From Planctomycetota bacterium (GTDB taxonomy: Bacteria > Planctomycetota > Brocadiia > JAJRTI01), in assembly GCA_024278415.1 (NCBI GenBank), contig JAJRTI010000236.1:1-10338 (forward strand): DNA of 10,338 nucleotides, written 5' to 3'. The notes beneath the pieces are model-generated. The model saw nothing but the letters and a program-made list of their open reading frames with translations, searched no databases and was not told the DNA's origin. Made by a program: the position numbers and the translations under genes. Positions 7,201 through 10,338 of this stretch are shown here, piece after piece (position 1 is the stretch's first letter; every line of letters begins with the position of its first letter).

Positions 7201-7997
7201 ACCCAAGCACGGGCAGGGTACTGCGGACGCTGAGGGGCCACGAAGGCCGGGTCGCGGACGTGGCCTACAGCCCCACCGGCCGTCTGGCGTCCTGCGGCGG
7301 CTTCGGCGATGCGTCCGTGATCGTGTGGAATGTGGCGACCGGCGAAAAGCTGGTGCGCATCAAGACCAAGGACCGCATGCTGGAGTGTGTCGCATTCGAT
7401 CCCTTTGACAGGTGGGTCGCGGCGGGAGGGTACTCGGGGAGAATCGGCATGTGGGACGCGTCCACGGGCCGGTTCATTCGCTGGTGCGGCGCTCACGGGC
7501 CCTCGGAAATGGTCTCCGCACTGTGCCCTACCCCCGACGGCAAACGGCTGTTCTCCAGCGCGCTCGGCGACAAGGTCATACGCGTGTGGGATCTGGCATC
7601 GCAGAAGGAACTGCTGCAACTAAAAGGCCACGAGCACAGCGTCCTCGCGTTGGCGCTGAGCCCAGACGGCAAGCGGCTCGCGTCGGGCAGCGTGGACAAG
7701 ACCGTCAGGGTCTGGGACACGGCCACCGGCGAGTTGTTGAAGACCATGCAAGGGCACCGTGGGAACGTGCAAGCCGTGGCCTTCACGCCCGACGGCGAGC
7801 GCATCGTGTCCGGCAGCGACGACCGGACGATCAAGGTCTGGCAGGCCCACACCGGCCGGCAAATGATGTCCATGTCCGGCCATAGCGACGCGGTGACCTC
7901 CATCGCCTTGAGCCCGGACGGCAAGAGGCTCGCATCAGGGAGCATGGACTGGACCGCGCGGGTCTGGCCGGCGCTGGACTGGAAGACGGTGGAATAG
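4287..7997 (+). CDS. Transmembrane Ser/Thr protein kinase with 14 WD40 repeats
   Basis: This 1236-residue protein contains a Hanks-type kinase domain (about 67-340): glycine loop GKGGMGVVY (near 75), VAIK lysine K97, HRDLKPEN with catalytic D189, DWG (207-209) in place of DFG, and APE (240-242). A helical, TPR-like stretch follows (about 345-440), then one transmembrane helix (about 457-476) and a charged coiled coil (about 477-575). The linker RGWEW (613-617) precedes WD40 repeats from about 635 to the end. I count 14 repeats, many with xSPDGKxLASxSxDxTxxxW, enough for two seven-bladed propellers. The kinase would be cytoplasmic and the propellers on the other side of the membrane, probably as a sensor or binding platform. 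Its signal and substrate are unknown. The ATG at 4287 is preferred over GTG 4275 because GGGAG lies five bases upstream. The architecture is common in Planctomycetes. Confidence 0.92.
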   Translation: MTRQRQVYTIEHAQSLWGGAVSPDAPASLSIKGAARASDPNAATRLLLRKRRVAEADAKEVGGDKHDFELLQILGKGGMGVVYSARQASLDRNVAIKMIRAESARKPVAKNKFMAEALVTGELDHPNIVPIYDLGGTKDGLLFYAMKEVRGTSWDKTIRDKTEAENLETLLRVCDAVAFAHDKGVIHRDLKPENVMVGDYGEVLVMDWGLAASTTAGVTNVKAPELTDASGRAGTPAYMAPEMALCEIDKIGPASDVYLLGGILYEIATGLRPHAGKTAFSCLCRAMANDIQPTDKKGELVAIALKAMATAPQARYANVKELQAAVRDYGQHAESLTLSAAAANRLEGIHRIREGEQYRECTEVIAGFQQALELWPGNANAVRGLRQVRETLAQLAIRRGDLALAQSELSAIEADRKHLAVGKKRLPEPSQLAERVAAAVSQTRRKEAIARVSRWGAVAAGVLVVFVVMIAYLTTKVQRDRAVEAEQLANDQRDKALKAQADLEQAQAKIVAERDKALAAEKAARLAQAQEAEQRKMAESALTRMRTAQAAEQAAKQETAKVKVIAGKDKLQLSSEKEWEEYANKILLAQASGVTADMGNMARYLNDCPARFRGWEWGRLRYLLTLTKPAASASGTQVAAIDCSLDGQRIAARCYDGTVKVWSLGDAGPELIYDIAAHKGNQGIALNPDSVAFSPDGKLLASAGGLDQTLKIWDMATGEERLSIDTGKYFVVSAAFSPDGKRVVSASANKTEQVNVWDVDTGEQLLAMGKQEPRRTVWFASATYSPDGRRIAAGCTDHNVYVWDAQSGRQSAVLRGHRDCVEGVAFHPSGGLLASFARANTIKVWNLSQGRVVANLTGYAGQITHVAFNRSGARLVSASEDRTVRLWTTAGWRQIKTFKGHTDAATSVAFLPNDGAFASGGKDGTVRFWSMSAAKDTTVLKGHSKWVFGVAFDPRGKQVATASEDKTVRIWDPSTGRVLRTLRGHEGRVADVAYSPTGRLASCGGFGDASVIVWNVATGEKLVRIKTKDRMLECVAFDPFDRWVAAGGYSGRIGMWDASTGRFIRWCGAHGPSEMVSALCPTPDGKRLFSSALGDKVIRVWDLASQKELLQLKGHEHSVLALALSPDGKRLASGSVDKTVRVWDTATGELLKTMQGHRGNVQAVAFTPDGERIVSGSDDRTIKVWQAHTGRQMMSMSGHSDAVTSIALSPDGKRLASGSMDWTARVWPALDWKTVE

Positions 7998-8156
7998 GTG
8001 CTGGGGCGCGGGCCGCCGGGATGAGCGTACTGCCGAATGGGCCCTCAGGGGGCGACGTACGCAATGCGTTGCTCAGACATGTCCGCGCACAACTCGCCGG
8101 CAGGTCGCAGGATGCGAAGCACGGCGCACCGATGTGGCTGGCATGGACACGGCCTC

Positions 8157-8171
8157 GGCCCTGAAAGGGCC
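8157..8171. terminator. Possible bidirectional stem-loop between convergent genes
   Basis: GGCCCT-GAA-AGGGCC forms a perfect 6-base stem in the 203-base gap between the kinase stop (7997) and the stop of the opposing membrane-protein gene (8201). There is no T-run on either side, so it is a weak intrinsic terminator at best. Nothing else recognisable is in the gap. Confidence 0.25.
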
Positions 8172-8200
8172 CCACATACCCGCCCCGGGCGGCTGGTATG

Positions 8201-10012
8201 TCACGCCCCGTTGTCCAAGGCTTCGAGTCGCCGCTTGGTCGCGGAATCCGTGGGGGCTAGTTGGAGAGCCTTGCGGTACGCGGCCGCGGCCTCAGCCTTG
8301 CGGCCGGCCAGCAGGTGCAAGTCCCCCAGCGCCCGATACGCCGGCGCAAGGTCAGGATCGAGTTGGATCGCCTTGTCGAGATGCCGCCGCGCCTCGTCCG
8401 CGCGGTTCGTGTGCATCAGGCACACGGCCAGGTTGCTGTGCGCCAAGGCATACCCGGGATCGCACTGGAGCGCGTCCCGATAGTGCGCCTCCGCCAAGTC
8501 GAGCCGGCGCCGCATGACCTGAACATTGCCGAGGGTGTTGTGGGCGCGCGCGTCCCTAGGATTCATCTTGATCGCGCGCCGCGCCTGCGCCTCCGCTTGC
8601 TCGAACAGGCCCGCGTCGTACAGCTCGACTGCTCGATTGCTCAGGTCACGCGCCCATTCCTGCCAAAGCGTAGGCCGCGGGCCGGCCATGAGGCATCGCC
8701 GAAGCTGCGTGTCCCGCCAGTCCCAGAGGCGCTCTGGCCGCAGGTCCACGTTCACCGGGCGCGTGTTCCAGTCCGCGGGGTAGCACCAGAACCCCACCAT
8801 CTGCACTGCCACGGACCACGCCGTGAGCATGGCGAAAGGAATGCCCCATCGCCGGCGGTCCAGCAGCCCCCGAACCGGCGCCATGAGCAGCACGAGCAGC
8901 GGAATGGGGTCCATGAGATAGCGGGGACCGAACGACCATCCCGCCCACCAGAAGATGAACCGCGAACCAATCAGCAGCACCAATAGGACTGACAGCGATA
9001 GCGCGGCCGCGATGGCCCTGTCCCGTCGCCACCAATAGACGCACCCGACGAAGCTGAAGAAGCACACCGGCGTGTAAATCAGCAGCCCGCGGTTCGGGCT
9101 GAACAGCAGCCCCGCCAGCCCTTCCGCCATGTTGCCGCCCCATGGGTCTGAGATTCGGCCAAGCCTGGGGTGCATGTGCGTGAGGTCCGCGTACCCGCCT
9201 GACAGCGCACCGAACACGGCATAATTGTAGGCCAACACCGGCGCGCCCGGGATCGCGAACCCCAACAGGAACCCGTGCCAGGCCTGAGGCCGCCGCCAAG
9301 CGGCATACACGAACGCCACCAGCGCCAGCGGTAGCGATGCCGGCCGCACGGTGAACGCGAACCCCATGGCCAGACCGGCCGTGAAGCACGCAGCCCACGA
9401 GAGGCGCTCTTGCCGATGGTTGAGCAAAAACAGCCACGCGAGCGCGATGCAAAGCTGGCTCGGCGCGTGCTGCCACAGCCCCTGGCTGCTCACGGCCCAC
9501 GTGTTCGTCGCAAACGCATACACAAGCGCGAGCACGACCGCTCGGCGCGGCGTGCTGATCGCCAGCAGCGCCAGGAACATGACCGCGACGGACGCGGCGG
9601 CCATGAGCGACGCGGCGATCTTCGAGGCGAACGTCACCGCCTGTTCAAGATCCTCCCCTTGCCGCTCGAAGAAGCCCACTTGCTCCGCCACCCAGTAGAC
9701 CGGCAGCGCCATGGCCGCGGGCATGAAAGGCGAGCGCGAGTAGTAATGGCCCCGAACCGTCTTCAAGTAGTACGGCAGCGGCCTTTTGCCACGGTAGAGG
9801 ACCGGGAACTCATCAAGATCGGTATTCCGCTCGCGCAGCATGCTCAACGGCAGGAACCGCACCGCAAGCGTGTCGTCCTCGCTCACCTCGCGGAAGTTCA
9901 TGTTGTACACGAGCGCGCTGGCTGCGAACAGGCCGCAGGCAACACCGGCCGCCCAGCCGCGGCGGGGGCAGGCGGGATCCCTATCTGTTGTATGGTCTAG
10001 ATCTGCTGACAT
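8201..10012 (-). CDS. GT-C-like polytopic membrane protein with C-terminal TPRs
   Basis: From the ATG at 10012 this is 603 residues. Residues 20-410 hold about ten hydrophobic helices. The first is at 20-37 and is followed by an acidic loop, 'REVSEDDTLAVRFLPLSML' (41-59), placed where GT-C glycosyltransferases carry their catalytic acid. Later landmarks are 'LLFSPNRGLLIYTP' (302-315) and 'FWWAGWSFGPRYL' (354-366), shared with dolichyl/polyprenyl-phosphate mannosyltransferase-like (PMT/ArnT-like) proteins. Residues 453-588 form four 34-residue TPRs (453, 487, 521, 555). I infer a glycosyltransferase using a lipid-linked sugar, with a TPR partner-binding tail; donor and acceptor are unknown. 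Starts at 10057 (ATG) and 10072 (GTG) are also open; none has a good Shine-Dalgarno. It is convergent with the kinase gene, and its upstream region is taken up by the 42-base tandem array. Confidence 0.8.
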   Translation of the reverse strand: MSADLDHTTDRDPACPRRGWAAGVACGLFAASALVYNMNFREVSEDDTLAVRFLPLSMLRERNTDLDEFPVLYRGKRPLPYYLKTVRGHYYSRSPFMPAAMALPVYWVAEQVGFFERQGEDLEQAVTFASKIAASLMAAASVAVMFLALLAISTPRRAVVLALVYAFATNTWAVSSQGLWQHAPSQLCIALAWLFLLNHRQERLSWAACFTAGLAMGFAFTVRPASLPLALVAFVYAAWRRPQAWHGFLLGFAIPGAPVLAYNYAVFGALSGGYADLTHMHPRLGRISDPWGGNMAEGLAGLLFSPNRGLLIYTPVCFFSFVGCVYWWRRDRAIAAALSLSVLLVLLIGSRFIFWWAGWSFGPRYLMDPIPLLVLLMAPVRGLLDRRRWGIPFAMLTAWSVAVQMVGFWCYPADWNTRPVNVDLRPERLWDWRDTQLRRCLMAGPRPTLWQEWARDLSNRAVELYDAGLFEQAEAQARRAIKMNPRDARAHNTLGNVQVMRRRLDLAEAHYRDALQCDPGYALAHSNLAVCLMHTNRADEARRHLDKAIQLDPDLAPAYRALGDLHLLAGRKAEAAAAYRKALQLAPTDSATKRRLEALDNGA

Positions 10013-10098
10013 TTCGGCTTTCAAGCACAGCGCGCGCACCGCCCGCTTGGCGAGCATGCTACCAACATACACGGCCCGTTTGAAGCAAACAGAACCGC

Positions 10099-10338
10099 TT
10101 GTAGTAGGCCCGTAAGGGCCTTCCCCCGGACTGCCCCCGCTTGTAGTAGGCCCATAAGGGCCTTCCCCTGGGACTGCCCCCGGCTTGTAGTAGGCCCGTA
10201 AGGGCCTTCCCCCGGACTGCCCCCGCTTGTAGTAGGCCCGTAAGGGCCTTCCCCTGGACTGCCCCCGCTTGTAGTAGGCCCGTAAGGGCCTTCCCCTGGA
10301 CTGCCCCCGCTTGTAGTAGGCCCATAAGGGCCTTCCCC
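10099..10338. repeat. 42-base tandem repeat array of GTAG-headed hairpins
   Basis: Five complete units start at 10099, 10141, 10185, 10227 and 10269; a sixth (10311) is cut by the window end. Units are 42 bases, except the second, which is 44. Units 1 and 3 are identical, as are 4 and 5; these two types differ at one base. Each unit has TGTAGT followed by the stem-loop AGGCCC-(G/A)TAA-GGGCCT and a C-rich tail. The G/A change (A in units 2 and 6) is confined to the loop. The minus-strand ORF through the array reads as 14-residue repeats that shift frame at the 44-base unit, so it is most likely not a gene. The array lies 87 bases upstream of the membrane-protein ATG. Confidence 0.92.

Noticed and set aside
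10022..10049. CAAGC...GCTTG inverted repeat near the membrane-protein start
   Set aside because: There are only five pairs around an 18-base GC-rich loop. This is expected by chance and shows no link to an operator.
10059..10325. Minus-strand ORF of 88 codons with 14-residue repeats
   Set aside because: The reading frame is a by-product of a unit length divisible by three. The 44-base unit changes the frame midway, and no ribosome site or family resemblance is seen.
10099..10338. CRISPR array
   Set aside because: The units are contiguous with no unique spacers. The whole 42 bases is repeated, and there is no cas gene nearby.

Overview
The window is a GC-rich bacterial segment with short intergenic gaps. 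No rRNA or lineage marker is present. The best clue to its origin is the large membrane-anchored Ser/Thr kinase with a WD40 C-terminus and an 'RGWEW' linker, a design typical of Planctomycetes and neighbouring PVC-type or environmental lineages. A TPR-tailed GT-C-like membrane protein, a YesU-like DUF1961 protein and several palindromic repeat families fit that picture. The placement is inference.

Left part (1-1432, + strand): a double-hairpin repeat at the window edge runs straight into a VapC-like PIN-domain gene that has lost its N-terminus. The small antitoxin-like gene downstream overlaps the PIN gene by 14 bases. A YesU-type DUF1961 gene follows after 14 bases.

Middle-left (1410-3949, - strand): cysK (O-acetylserine sulfhydrylase) is followed by an E1-like ThiF/MoeB adenylyltransferase, probably translated from the same mRNA. 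A phased GCAAAG-type repeat comes next, then an iron-sulfur flavoprotein-like reductase whose 3' end overlaps the DUF1961 gene tail to tail by 23 bases. cysK has a good sigma70-like promoter and a strong Shine-Dalgarno.

Centre (3950-4286): a divergent control region. The cysK promoter (leftward) and a kinase promoter (TTGACA, 17-base spacer, TCTAGT; rightward) flank an inverted pair of GTAG-headed hairpins, a REPIN/BIME-like element with compensatory stem changes.

Right part: a 1236-residue transmembrane kinase carries 14 WD40 repeats, enough for two seven-bladed propellers. It converges on a polytopic GT-C-like membrane protein with four TPRs. Upstream of the latter, a tandem array of 42-base units, each with a GTAG-headed hairpin, runs off the window edge.

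The most interesting signal is the repeat system. The central inverted pair and the right-hand array share the head CGCYTGTAGT and exactly the same 6-4-6 hairpin geometry but have different stem sequences. This is what a REP family mobilised by an unseen RAYT (Y1 transposase) elsewhere in the genome would look like.
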